NCBI GenBank assembly: GCA_020633655.1
Contig: JACKDF010000003.1
Coordinates: forward strand, 496,001-560,000
Length of the DNA stretch: 64,000 bases
Source of the DNA: Deferribacteres bacterium
GTDB taxonomy: Bacteria; Zhuqueibacterota; Zhuqueibacteria; Zhuqueibacterales; Geothermadaptataceae
Reading direction: 5' to 3'
Position 1 is the stretch's first letter. Each line of letters opens with the position of its first letter. The translations under genes and the position numbers were made by a program. Shown piece after piece: positions 1-10,200 of the stretch. Under the pieces are notes generated by a model. It was given only the letters and a program-made list of their open reading frames with translations, did not search any database and was not told the origin of the DNA.

Positions 1-241
1 CTGTGAAAGCAGCAAAAGCACCGGTGATGGGCCGGTACCAGCTCATGGGTTGTCTGTTACTCAAAAAATCCAAATACCGTTCAACTGACCGATCATTGCC
101 ATTGACCAGTTGTTGTAGCAACTCGGTATCTTCAGCAGTTGTTTCTTCTAAAACACGTCCCCATAAACGCGGTGTAACCGTCGACGCAACGACTCCCATT
201 GCACTCATCTTCAGAAAATCTGAACGACTGATATTGCTCAT
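1..241 (-). CDS. Exported protein, N-terminal part only (cut by window edge)
   Basis: The first 80 codons of a minus-strand gene that runs off the left edge. The ATG at 241 follows a good ribosome binding site (GAGGTGAGG). The protein begins MSNISRSDFLKMSAMGVVAS, which resembles a Tat-type or short export signal with a weak twin-basic region. The following 60 residues are polar and show no motif I recognise. It lies about 95 bases downstream of the GH28 gene on the same strand, so it is probably the next member of the polysaccharide-degradation cluster. I cannot name the family from the fragment; a secreted carbohydrate-active enzyme is only a guess from position. Confidence 0.7.
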   Translation of the reverse strand, partial: MSNISRSDFLKMSAMGVVASTVTPRLWGRVLEETTAEDTELLQQLVNGNDRSVERYLDFLSNRQPMSWYRPITGAFAAFT

Positions 242-335
242 TTTCCTCACCTCGTATAAATTTTTGAATGCTCTTTATCGGATTCTGCCCCTCAGATTTG
301 GCCCTTCTACCTGAAATACCATGTGGCAAATATAC

Positions 336-1877
336 TTATAATTTCTGAATATTTTTAAACGTAATATTGTCAATTTCTGCATTTTGGGTTTTGAATAAAA
401 TAACTTGTTTTTTTTGCACGTCTTCCTTTACGGTTATTGTATTTAATTTTAGATTTATGACGTCATCAAAAACAATAGCCGGGCGGTAATCGGGTGCTTT
501 GGCCTTTACAATAATATTTTTCATGGTTAAACCACTCGCATGACGTATATAAAATGCCCACGCGGGTAGTTCACCAAACATATGGAACTCCGGATAATCT
601 GCTTTATTTTCCGGGACATCGTCAAGACGATTTAACGGCAGAATTGCTAAGCCGTTATTCCCTCTTCCCGGATAAGTAATTTCGATATTTTCAAGCGTGA
701 TGTTTTCAACGTTATGCCAGGGAATTCCAGTAATGGATGCAGGAAAAGGATTGTGAAAAAACGGCAGTTCAGGGCCACGAATATCATACTTGTAATCGGG
801 CCGCTCGAAGGGGACTTGTACTTTCATATCGCTGATGTGTACGTTCCGAAGTGTACCCGGCTTTTCTCCCCTGCGATGCCCAAGGCGAATAAAAATCGCA
901 TTCGCGGTATTCACAGCCTCAATATTCTTTACACGAACGTTTTCCAAAAATCCGCCATCCACCGTTTCCAGGGCAATCGCAGAGCGAAAAGTATCGTAAA
1001 CTTTGATATGTTCGATGCGAATGTTGCGGAAGCCACCCACAGAAGCCGTGCCAAATTTAATCGCGCTGGCACTGGAGCGCACCGTACAATTGGCAATGTA
1101 AATACTGTCATTACAAGCGCCTTCATGGTGGGATTTCAGGCAGATACCGTCATCCGCCGAGTTGACGAAACAGTTGGTTATGCGAACATTTTTGCAGTCG
1201 CTGATATCCATCCCGTCGTTGTTCCAATAGGCATCACTGTCGACGGTCACACTATCGATAACGAGATTTTCGCAGAGATCGTAGGTCTGTACCCAATTGG
1301 CAGCATTTTTAATTGTAACTCCGCTTATCCTGATATTTTTGCAGCGAACCATTTCAATGTTTTGGGTCCGCATTCCTTCGTTTGGCCGTTTTCGCCGCAG
1401 ATTATAATCAGATGAATCCAACTGTCCGACGTAAAAAAGGCTATCCACATTCAAAGCAAGACGACGCCCTTGGCCGTCGATTGTACCTTTGCCGGTAACG
1501 GCAATATTTTCCTGACCTTCCGCAAGCAGCAAAGCTTTCCAGCGGTTGAGTTTTTTGTAGGCGAAGGGATCTGTTGTGCCAAGCAGTACCGCTCCCTCCT
1601 GCAGATGCAGCTCCACATTAGACTTTAAAACGATGCTCCCGGATAGAAATCGACCGGCGGGGATGAGTACTTTTCCACCATTCCCCTCATAGGCAATATC
1701 GATTGCTTTCTGGATGGCGGCGGTATTTAATGTATTTCCATCGGATACAGCCCCGTAATCCATCACATTGATTTCCCTGTTACCAGCAGCGCGTAAACCA
1801 AAAAAATCCATACAAAGAAAAAGGAGTATGCTGAACGTAAAAAGTGAACTGAGTGATCTAAAAGATTTTGAGTTCAT
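336..1877 (-). CDS. Glycoside hydrolase family 28 (polygalacturonase-like) protein
   Basis: A 513-residue secreted right-handed beta-helix protein of the GH28 type, which cleaves galacturonic-acid linkages in pectin. An N-terminal hydrophobic signal (about residues 10-30) is followed by the pectate-lyase-like entry motif VMDYGAVSDGN. Catalytic-type motifs are NNDGMDI near residue 219 and SADDG near 241, holding the expected aspartates. The canonical G-H-G third motif is absent: the equivalent region reads SAIKFGTASVGG (around 272), and no clear RxK follows. It therefore belongs to a divergent GH28 branch and its exact substrate is open. It lies 16 bases after the GH29 gene and is probably co-transcribed with GH29, GH27 and GH51. 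The ATG is at 1877. Confidence 0.88.
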   Translation of the reverse strand: MNSKSFRSLSSLFTFSILLFLCMDFFGLRAAGNREINVMDYGAVSDGNTLNTAAIQKAIDIAYEGNGGKVLIPAGRFLSGSIVLKSNVELHLQEGAVLLGTTDPFAYKKLNRWKALLLAEGQENIAVTGKGTIDGQGRRLALNVDSLFYVGQLDSSDYNLRRKRPNEGMRTQNIEMVRCKNIRISGVTIKNAANWVQTYDLCENLVIDSVTVDSDAYWNNDGMDISDCKNVRITNCFVNSADDGICLKSHHEGACNDSIYIANCTVRSSASAIKFGTASVGGFRNIRIEHIKVYDTFRSAIALETVDGGFLENVRVKNIEAVNTANAIFIRLGHRRGEKPGTLRNVHISDMKVQVPFERPDYKYDIRGPELPFFHNPFPASITGIPWHNVENITLENIEITYPGRGNNGLAILPLNRLDDVPENKADYPEFHMFGELPAWAFYIRHASGLTMKNIIVKAKAPDYRPAIVFDDVINLKLNTITVKEDVQKKQVILFKTQNAEIDNITFKNIQKL

Positions 1878-1893
1878 ATTGCTTCCATATAAT

Positions 1894-3534
1894 TCACAAC
1901 TGTTCGAGTTTTAGCACTACTGCATGCTTGCAGGGTAACTTTTCCGGGAGTTCCACCTTGAGTCCATCTTTTGTCTGTGTCCAATTGATTATTTCAGTGC
2001 TTCCCAATAACGTCACCTTCGCAATTCTCACATCTTTCATAAAAGAAGATTGGGCTGCCAGGGATTTCAGAATAATCTTTTCCTCCGTGGGAATCCCCAT
2101 TATAAGTGCATAAAGCGACTTATCTGTTTGCGTAAATCTGATATCGTGTGCGGTAAATTTTGTTTTGTTCTCATTAAACATGCCACTTGTAATTTCAGTT
2201 GGACCTTCTCCAAAAATTTTCCAGGGACGGGTGCTGTACAGTGCTTCGCCATTAATTTTCATCCAGGCGGCCATTTCTTTGAGAAATTTTACTTCAAGGC
2301 TATCGATAGTACCATCGCCTTTCATCGGAATACTCAGCAAGAGATTGCCATTTTTACTGACGATATCGATTAGCTGATGCACCACTTGTTCAACGGTTTT
2401 ATACTTGTTTTGTAAAAAAATCTCTTTGTTGTAATGCCATGAGCCTATGCATGTACAAGTCTGCCAGGGATATTCCTGAATATCTTCGACATATCCGCGC
2501 TCATAGTCTTCAACTATGCTTGCTTTCTGGTTAATTTCTAAATTTTTGGCTGTCACTACCGACTGTAATTCACCATCGTTCCATTTTTTATTGGCATTGT
2601 AAAAGTGCGCGACAATGTCCAGTCCAGTCTGCCCAAACGGCAATTGATAATCATCCAAATAAAGCAAATCAGGACGATACGTATCGAGCAAATCCTGGCA
2701 GCGGAGAAACCATTTTTGAACGAATTGAGGATTATTGGCAGGCGATTCTTCCGTCCACACACGGTCATTTTTTTTATGCCATTCGGCGACTTCCTCTGCG
2801 TTTGTCATTCCATCTGGCATGACCATACTAGGTCCGGTATACAATTCCTGTGGATCAAGACCTTCCCACCACCTGTCTTTCCCGTCTTTTTTCGTCAACA
2901 TCGCTGCATCGTAGCGGATACCGGCTTTGGGTCCTTCATAATCATAGCCATAAGCTGTTTGAAACCAGTGCCATGCATGTGCTGAATGATTGCTGACCCC
3001 AAAATACAGTCCGTTTTTCCTCGCAACTTTTTCCCACGTCCCAACAATGTCTTTTTCAGGACCTACATTCACAGAATTCCACTGATGGAATTTCGAATTA
3101 TAGTTATCGAAATTATCATGATGGTTTGCTAAAGCAACAAAATATTTTGCACCGGCAGCTTTGTATAAAGCCATTAGTGAATCCGGCTGCCACTTTTCCG
3201 CCTTCCATAAATTATCGATTTCCATGAAGCCAAACACAGATGGATGGCCATAGGTTTTAACATGGTAATCGTATTGGCGACTCCCCTGAATATACATGCC
3301 CCGAGCATACCAGTCACCTTGTTCAGGTACACATTGTGCTGACCAATGCGCCCAGATGCCGAACTTGGCATCGCGAAACCAATCCGGGCATTGGTAATTT
3401 TCCGCTAAAGATTGCCATTCCGGTTGAAATATACCAGATTCAATCTCGTGGACTGTTCGTTCCTGTGCGTTGAGATTGAAAAAGAAAATGCAGGCTATGA
3501 GAATGGCCTCTGTCATTTTGAAAAGGAAGTTCAC
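1894..3534 (-). CDS. GH29 family alpha-L-fucosidase
   Basis: A secreted alpha-L-fucosidase that removes terminal L-fucose by a retaining mechanism. After a signal peptide (hydrophobic stretch ending NLNAQ) comes the GH29 barrel. It includes the N-terminal WFRDAKFGIWAHWS motif, HHDNFDN, and PDLLYLDDYQ near residue 292, whose aspartate is the probable nucleophile. The start is uncertain: an in-frame TTG exists at 3546, but the GTG at 3534 has GAGGA at good spacing and gives a proper signal peptide, so I chose it; an ATG at 3516 is also possible. Length about 546 residues. It lies between GH27 and GH28 and fits removal of fucose side chains from plant or algal polysaccharide. Confidence 0.92.
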   Translation of the reverse strand: MNFLFKMTEAILIACIFFFNLNAQERTVHEIESGIFQPEWQSLAENYQCPDWFRDAKFGIWAHWSAQCVPEQGDWYARGMYIQGSRQYDYHVKTYGHPSVFGFMEIDNLWKAEKWQPDSLMALYKAAGAKYFVALANHHDNFDNYNSKFHQWNSVNVGPEKDIVGTWEKVARKNGLYFGVSNHSAHAWHWFQTAYGYDYEGPKAGIRYDAAMLTKKDGKDRWWEGLDPQELYTGPSMVMPDGMTNAEEVAEWHKKNDRVWTEESPANNPQFVQKWFLRCQDLLDTYRPDLLYLDDYQLPFGQTGLDIVAHFYNANKKWNDGELQSVVTAKNLEINQKASIVEDYERGYVEDIQEYPWQTCTCIGSWHYNKEIFLQNKYKTVEQVVHQLIDIVSKNGNLLLSIPMKGDGTIDSLEVKFLKEMAAWMKINGEALYSTRPWKIFGEGPTEITSGMFNENKTKFTAHDIRFTQTDKSLYALIMGIPTEEKIILKSLAAQSSFMKDVRIAKVTLLGSTEIINWTQTKDGLKVELPEKLPCKHAVVLKLEQL

Positions 3535-3631
3535 GTAGATCCTCAATTCAAGAGATAAATTCTTTGTTAAATAGATTGTCCTTTAAGCCGTCAAGCATGG
3601 CATTCCTCGCTTGTTGCCTTGGAAAAGCAGT

Positions 3632-4996
3632 TTAATTCCGAAATTTAATCAACTTTACACCATGTTTATTTACATTAAAAACCATGGCATCCTCAACCGG
3701 ATTTAAATTCTGATGCAACCACAAATCTCTGGCGGTATATGTCTGTTCTGCAAGTCCGAGTTCGTCAAAGCGCAATTCAATTGTTGTATCAGAATCTGTC
3801 GTATTAAAAAATCCCATAAAAATATCCTTCTCATCCTTTGAAGTCGCTGACCACACGATGATACCGTCTTTATTCAACACTTCTTTATTGTTTATGCTGT
3901 GTTGATTAATAGCCAACACTTCATCGTTTGTAATAAGCTGAAGGGTAAAATCATCGTTATCCGGTAAATTTCCACCGAACATGAGTGGCGATTTAAAAAG
4001 AGACCAGAGTGATATGAGGGTAATCTGCTCATCATTGGTAAATCGTGTGAAGCGATTATCCCCACGTTCAGCACGAATGCCGATTTTTCCTATTGGCAGC
4101 ATGTCCGCATCAGGCCATGTATCCGGTCCGATACTTTGCTGCCAGGTGCGCATAAAGTCAAATTGCTGCAGGATATCACTCCACTTGTCCCAGAAATCAT
4201 CTGAGATACGCCACAGCTGGGCGTTTTTACGCAAGAACTCTGCTTGTCCGATGTCTGCCGGGCCGGGGGATAAGCTCAGGACTATCGGCCTTTCCTGGGA
4301 TGCAATGGCATTGTGCAGCATGCGTATTTCATTTTTCCGCTGTTCGTCAGCGGGATTACCACTAAACGCTGTCATATCATCGGATTTAATGTAATCGATG
4401 CCCCATTCGTTGTATAATTCAAGAAGAGAATTGTAGTACGCTTGTCCGCCAGCAGTGTTCTGCAAACCAAACATATCCGTGTTCCAGGGACACACCGAGG
4501 AGGTGTCTGCGACATCCTGTGCGCGATATTCCGTGCCTTTAATGGGACAATTTTGCGCAACAGCTTGTCTTGGAATACCACGCATAATGTGTATCCCCAA
4601 TTTCAATCCCAAATTGTGCACATAATCTGCTATCGGCTTAAAGCCTTTGCCCCCGGCGGAGGAAGGGAAACGATTAACCGCAGGAATCAATCTACCGAAT
4701 TCATCCATATCCAATTCTGCATGCTTTCGATAGCCATGAGCTTTGGCATTGGGTTCAAACCATTGTATATCGATGATAATATACTGCCAACCGTGGTCCC
4801 GAAGATGCTCTGCCATATAATCCGCATTGGCTTTGACTTCCTCTTCTGTAACCGTAGTGCCAAAGCAATCCCAACTGTTCCAGCCCATCGGCGGCGTTGA
4901 TGCAAGGCTTTTTACTGTTTGAACTTCTCCCCTTTCACAGGCTGGAAAAAGTATTGTCGCAATCACAAAAACAATAAAATAATGGAATGATTTCAC
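3632..4996 (-). CDS. GH27 family alpha-galactosidase
   Basis: A 454-residue secreted alpha-galactosidase. The family signature TPPMGWNSWDCFG lies just after a signal peptide whose end (LFPACERG) also resembles a lipobox. The nucleophile aspartate is expected in YIKSDD near residue 204 (family YLKYD) and the acid/base aspartate in RISDDFWDKW near 264. A small C-terminal beta domain follows. The start is GTG at 4996, with AAAGG about 9 bases upstream; no better ATG is visible. It lies 152 bases downstream of GH51 and about 97 upstream of GH29, in the same direction. GH27 members can also act on beta-L-arabinopyranosides, which would fit the neighbouring arabinofuranosidase; the sequence alone does not decide. 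Confidence 0.92.
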   Translation of the reverse strand: MKSFHYFIVFVIATILFPACERGEVQTVKSLASTPPMGWNSWDCFGTTVTEEEVKANADYMAEHLRDHGWQYIIIDIQWFEPNAKAHGYRKHAELDMDEFGRLIPAVNRFPSSAGGKGFKPIADYVHNLGLKLGIHIMRGIPRQAVAQNCPIKGTEYRAQDVADTSSVCPWNTDMFGLQNTAGGQAYYNSLLELYNEWGIDYIKSDDMTAFSGNPADEQRKNEIRMLHNAIASQERPIVLSLSPGPADIGQAEFLRKNAQLWRISDDFWDKWSDILQQFDFMRTWQQSIGPDTWPDADMLPIGKIGIRAERGDNRFTRFTNDEQITLISLWSLFKSPLMFGGNLPDNDDFTLQLITNDEVLAINQHSINNKEVLNKDGIIVWSATSKDEKDIFMGFFNTTDSDTTIELRFDELGLAEQTYTARDLWLHQNLNPVEDAMVFNVNKHGVKLIKFRN

Positions 4997-5148
4997 ATCT
5001 GGAGCCTTTCTCCATCAACTACTCCCCCTCAACCTCGTGCGAGTTAAATATACTAGATACGAGTATGAGCAGGAGTAAGAATGAATGTTTAGTGGCTTAA
5101 TTTTTCCACGGTTTTTCAATTGTTACTCATTCTGTGATTCGAGAGACA

Positions 5149-7173
5149 TCAATCAATTTCATGAAAAAGCATATTCGCTGGAATTATCTGCTTCGCTAAT
5201 CCCGGTCCTTCAATTCGTGTTTCAAGCACAGCTCCGCCACCAGCCTGAAAGAACTCAACAACGATTCTGTGAAATCCCTTATGTAAGGAAGCAAATCCTT
5301 TGACCTCGATTGGCGCGTGGCGGCCATCATTATTAACGATTAATTTACCATCGATATAAATTTTGCAACCGTCGTCCGCGTTGGCATAAAAATTATAAAA
5401 ACCGTCAGCCGGGAGCTTAATTAAACCACTGTAGCGGACAGCATAATCGCCGAGAGAATTTTCTTCGGGTATCGTGATCTGGTCGATTTTTCCTTTGCGA
5501 AGGACTTCCATTTCGGAGAAGTCCGGGAGTACCATCAAAATACCTTCATAGTAGGCATATTTTATTCCGGGTTTCACCTTTTTAACTTCGATCGCTTTTC
5601 CAATCCTGGAATCGATTTGGCCATCAAGTTTAAAAACGATAACCGATTTTGCCGGCATATCCAATTGGAGTTCATCCTTTGTAAACTTGAAATCCGTAAA
5701 ATTTGTCGGCATAACCTTTGTCGGTGCATCGAAGCTGTTCAGTGCATTCATTTCTTCTGCGGTTAAGATTTGGGCGGAGATATTTTTGTTTTTAAAACTG
5801 TTAAATTTGATATTGACCTTTGCATTTTTCGTAGGATTCACATTGCACAGTGAAATTGTGATAATTCCCTTTGATGTAATTGAAGCCGACGCATTCACCG
5901 ACGGAATTGCTTCCTGGCCAAATTCATAGTTTGGCGTTTCCAGCTGGATAGGCAAATTGATGGCATCCTGATGGGCTTTATACATTTCAAAAACATGATA
6001 GGTCGGTGTGAGCACCATTTTCTTTTTATCCGTGAGAATCATTGCCTGCAGCACGTTGACCATCTGGGCAATATTGGTCATTTTTACACGGTCATTATGT
6101 TTGTGAAAGATGTTCAAATTACTCGCGGCAACGATGGCATCGCGCATGGTATTTTGTTGAAACAAAAAGGATGGATTCGTGCCTGGCTCCACAGAATGCC
6201 AGGTGCCCCACTCATCGACGATGAGGGCGACTTTTTTGGCTGGATCGTGGCGATCCATGACTTTTGTATGCATGCTGATGATTTCATCCATACGCAGTGT
6301 TTTCCTGATCACATCGAACCAGCCTTTTTCATCGATCACAGCGGCCGGTTTTGAATTGCTGGTATAATAATGCAGCGCGATGCCATTAATTACATCGCCA
6401 GTTTTTCTCATAACGACGTCCGTCCAGGTTGTATCATCGACATTTGGCCCGGCGGCAATTTTATAAACCTGGTTTGCACCGTAATTTTTAATAAAAGTGG
6501 AATATCTTCGCACCAGATCAGAGTAATACTCCGGGTACATCCGGCCGCCGCATCCCCAGCTTTCATTACCAATGCCCCAGTATTTAATTTCCCAGGGTTT
6601 GTCCCGGCCATTTTCACGTCGAAGATTAGCCATCGGGCTTTCACCATCCGACGTGGTGTATTCCACCCATTTGGCAAATTCTTCCACTGTGCCACTCCCC
6701 ACATTGCCAGAGATATACGGCTCCGCACCGATCAATTCACATAATTCCAAAAATTCATGCGTTCCAAAACTGTTATCTTCTACCACACCGCCCCAGTTCG
6801 TGTTCACCATTTTCGGCCTTTTGTGCCTTGGACCAATGCCATCCATCCAGTGGTATTCATCTGCAAAACAGCCCCCCGGCCAGCGAAGGACAGGGACTTT
6901 CAAATTCCGCAGCGCTTCAATGACATCATTGCGGATTCCCTTTGTATTTGGGATAGTCGACTCTTCTCCCACCCAGATACCGCCATAAATACACGAACCG
7001 AGATGTTCCGAAAACTGCCCATAAATAGTGGCATCAATGATCCCAGCCATGCTATCCACATTGACTGTAATGTTGGTCTTACCGGAATTTTGTGAAAAAA
7101 CAAATGGATTCGTGACCATGGACATGGTCATCATAACAAACAGCGAAACGAACATATTTTTATTCGATTGCAT
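5149..7173 (-). CDS. GH51 alpha-L-arabinofuranosidase with C-terminal PA14 domain
   Basis: A 674-residue exported arabinofuranosidase. A signal peptide (ending FVFSQ) precedes the GH51 barrel with IYGQFSEHLG, VLRWPGGCFAD, the acid/base glutamate in GIGNESWGCGG near residue 202 and the nucleophile glutamate in IVDEWGTWH near 320. The beta-sandwich follows at about 420-520. The last 140 residues form a PA14-like domain (FYNFYANADDGCKIYIDGK, a typical PA14 core), usually a glycan-binding module. The ATG at 7173 has GGAGAGA just upstream. It is the first hydrolase after the hybrid regulator (43-base gap), so it is a likely first target of that regulator. Probable substrate: arabinan or arabinose-decorated rhamnogalacturonan side chains. 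Confidence 0.94.
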   Translation of the reverse strand: MQSNKNMFVSLFVMMTMSMVTNPFVFSQNSGKTNITVNVDSMAGIIDATIYGQFSEHLGSCIYGGIWVGEESTIPNTKGIRNDVIEALRNLKVPVLRWPGGCFADEYHWMDGIGPRHKRPKMVNTNWGGVVEDNSFGTHEFLELCELIGAEPYISGNVGSGTVEEFAKWVEYTTSDGESPMANLRRENGRDKPWEIKYWGIGNESWGCGGRMYPEYYSDLVRRYSTFIKNYGANQVYKIAAGPNVDDTTWTDVVMRKTGDVINGIALHYYTSNSKPAAVIDEKGWFDVIRKTLRMDEIISMHTKVMDRHDPAKKVALIVDEWGTWHSVEPGTNPSFLFQQNTMRDAIVAASNLNIFHKHNDRVKMTNIAQMVNVLQAMILTDKKKMVLTPTYHVFEMYKAHQDAINLPIQLETPNYEFGQEAIPSVNASASITSKGIITISLCNVNPTKNAKVNIKFNSFKNKNISAQILTAEEMNALNSFDAPTKVMPTNFTDFKFTKDELQLDMPAKSVIVFKLDGQIDSRIGKAIEVKKVKPGIKYAYYEGILMVLPDFSEMEVLRKGKIDQITIPEENSLGDYAVRYSGLIKLPADGFYNFYANADDGCKIYIDGKLIVNNDGRHAPIEVKGFASLHKGFHRIVVEFFQAGGGAVLETRIEGPGLAKQIIPANMLFHEID

Positions 7174-7216
7174 ATATCTCTCCTCCGGCAGGTCTAAAAA
7201 AAAATCTAAAATAAGC

Positions 7217-10200
7217 CTAAAACTCCGGCGTATCGTTGAGTTTATCTGTATTTTTCGTTTTGTATTTTTTGGGTGAGATTCCGTACTGTCGTTTAAATAA
7301 TTTGCTGAAATGGGAAGGATCTTTAAAACCGACTTCGTAACAAATTTCAGTTACCGACATACCGGATTTTCTCAATAACTGTGCAGCGCGTTTGAGTTTA
7401 ACCATAAAAATAAATTCCTGCACAGAATGATTTGTCAAAGTCTTTAGCTTGTTGTAGAGTCCAACCCGGCTTACGCCGACCATATGACTGAATCGCTCCA
7501 CACTAAAGTCGGGATCCGCTATATTCTCTTCGATTATTTCGATGGCGCGTTTGATAAATTTCTGATCGATGGAAGTAATTTGTATGTTTGAAGGTTCCAA
7601 CTGCATTGATTTTACAAACTGTTCCCTGAATTTCTTGCGCGATTCCATGATATTGTTAACTCGAAGGCGCAATTCGTTGATTAAAAAAGGCTTGGTCAGG
7701 TAATCATCTGCACCGGTTTCCAGTCCTTCCAGTTTATAATGCTGTGAAGATCGTTCGGTTAGGAGGATCACTGCAATGTGGCTGGTTCGCTCATCAGATT
7801 TTATTTTTTTACAAAATTCGATCCCGTCCATCCGTGGCATCATGATATCACTGATAATCAAGTCCGGATTTTCTTTGAGTGCTTTTTCAAATCCCTGAAT
7901 GCCATCTCTGGCGAGTAAAATCTGGTAGTCACCATACATTTCGCCACGAATATATTCACGCATATCATAATTATCCTCCACGATCATTATGCGGAATTTA
8001 TCCTTTCCGTTTTTTCGTGTTCCATTTGAATCAAGTGCGGCCGTATCCTTTTCGGGGTACTTTTCTCGCATATAATGCGGTTTTCCCTGCCTGTTTTCGT
8101 CAATGATTCCATCCAGTGCATTTTCTTCAATCAATGGAATTTGGAGGACGAATGTTGTTCCCTTTCCAACTTCGCTTTCTGCGGAAATCTGACCATGATG
8201 TATCTTTAGCAATTCTTTCACCACTGACAATCCAATACCAGTACCACCGATCGTAGCTTTCGCCCTGTCTTCTACCTGGTAAAATCGGTTAAAAATTTTC
8301 TCTAAATTGTCCGGTGATATGCCAATACCTGTATCTGTCACCTCGATGCGTATCCACTGTTTGAAGCGAACAGAGGTATGCTCATGGATGGGAATGGAGC
8401 GTGATTTTTTCAGGTTTTCAAGACTAAATTGAACTGAAATTGTACCATTTTCTCTGGTAAATTTTAATGCATTGGACAACAGATTAAAGATAACTTTTTC
8501 AATTTTATCGTAATCGAACCAGGTTTTAACAGGAGCAGAAGTTGCCGCAAATTTCAGGAAAATTCCTTTTGACGCAGCTGCCTCCTCAAAAAACTGAACT
8601 TCCTCATACAAAAATCGGGTAATATCGCCTTTATATGGCTCAAACTTCAATTGATCGGCTTCCATCTTGCGGAAATCGAGTACCTGGTTGACGAGACGCA
8701 GTAAACGGTGTGCATTCCTGTTAACAAGATTAAGTGGTTGAACAAGTCGTTTGTCCAAATAAGATGATTGCAAAATTTTCGCTATCGGTTCCACAATCAA
8801 CACAAGTGGTGTTCGTAATTCGTGGGAAATATTGGCGAACAGCCGAATTTTGGTTTCCGATATTTCACGAATTGTCTTATTTCGCTTAAAGAGAAATATG
8901 ATCGATGCGGCGATGATCGATAAGAGCAGAAAAATGAGCAGAATGAACCAGGTCCGCTGCCAAACCGGGTACTCCACGAAAAATGCGACCTGGGCTGGAG
9001 AAGCGTCAACGTTCAAATCCATATCCCGGGCTTTTACGCTAAACGTATGCTCTCCCGGAGCAACGGCCAGGAATATATCGCTGGTTTTATTGGAGAAAGA
9101 AGACCATGGATTGTCGTCAATTCGATAGGTGTATTGTAGATTACTGGTCGGCGTGGTTTTCCATGGATCATTTCCTATCCATGATAACATAACATTGCCA
9201 TATTCTGAAATTTTTTCCTGGGAAAAAGTGATCTTCGTTTCAGGTGCAGTCTTATCCGGAAAATATTTTATAACTCTGAATTGCTCATAAAAATTAGGGG
9301 AGAGTTTTTTATCAAGGAGTGATTTTCGATACCAAACAGGCGGATTTTGATTAATCCAAAAACTGCCATCCCGTGTTTTATTAATCGAAATTCCATCACG
9401 AAAATTTTTAAAAAATCCCTTAAAGCCACTCGGCATCCAGCTTTCACCATCAAAATGGGAAATATCCTTGTCACTTGTAACCCAAACGCTGCTCCCGGAA
9501 TCCGCGTAAATATTGATAATCGCATTGCTGGACAAGCCATTATTTGTGGTGAAATGATACCATTTTGCCTCCGCTTCTTTTCGCCAAAACAAACCATTGG
9601 TTCTTGTACCAATCCATAAATCACCGTTGGGTGCCGTCTTCATGCAGTCGATGAAGCTTCCATCTAATTCTGGCGGATCGGTGATATTTTGCCACTTATT
9701 TGAATTGGGATCGAAGCTATAAAATCCCAGCTGACCGGCCCAAATCACCCCATCCTTCGTTTGACTGATTCCATATACAGAACCCAGATGAAAATTTTGA
9801 TCCGGATGATGGTATTCAAAGACAATACTATCCGGATTTTCGTAATCGATATTTTTATAGCGAACAAAACCGCCGCGTTGTCCTTTTTCTGGCAAAAAAT
9901 CAGAGCTGCTGCCAAACCATAGAGAGCCATCAATGGCCTCCAGCCCAGCACGCCTGTCGATGCACCAGCCAAGCTGCGGATGCAGTTGTTTTATCCACTT
10001 TGTTCCGTTAAAAAATGCCGTCGCAGCTATTTGTTGATGACTGCCATAAATCCAGATTTTACCACCTTTTGTCGCCATCGCCGCTATCGGTGAATCGAGA
10101 ACGCCATGGGATTTATTGTATCGTATCCATCGTTGAGTGGCCTGCTGATATTGAACGATATTGCCATCAAAAGAAATAAACCAGTAATCCCCGGAGGCAT

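Noticed and set aside
714..1415. 233-codon plus-strand open frame opposite the GH28 gene
   Set aside because: It is antisense to a strong GH28 gene, has no family content and no ribosome binding site. The same applies to plus-strand frames at 3981-4394, 51868-52461 and 53917-54546 opposite solid genes.
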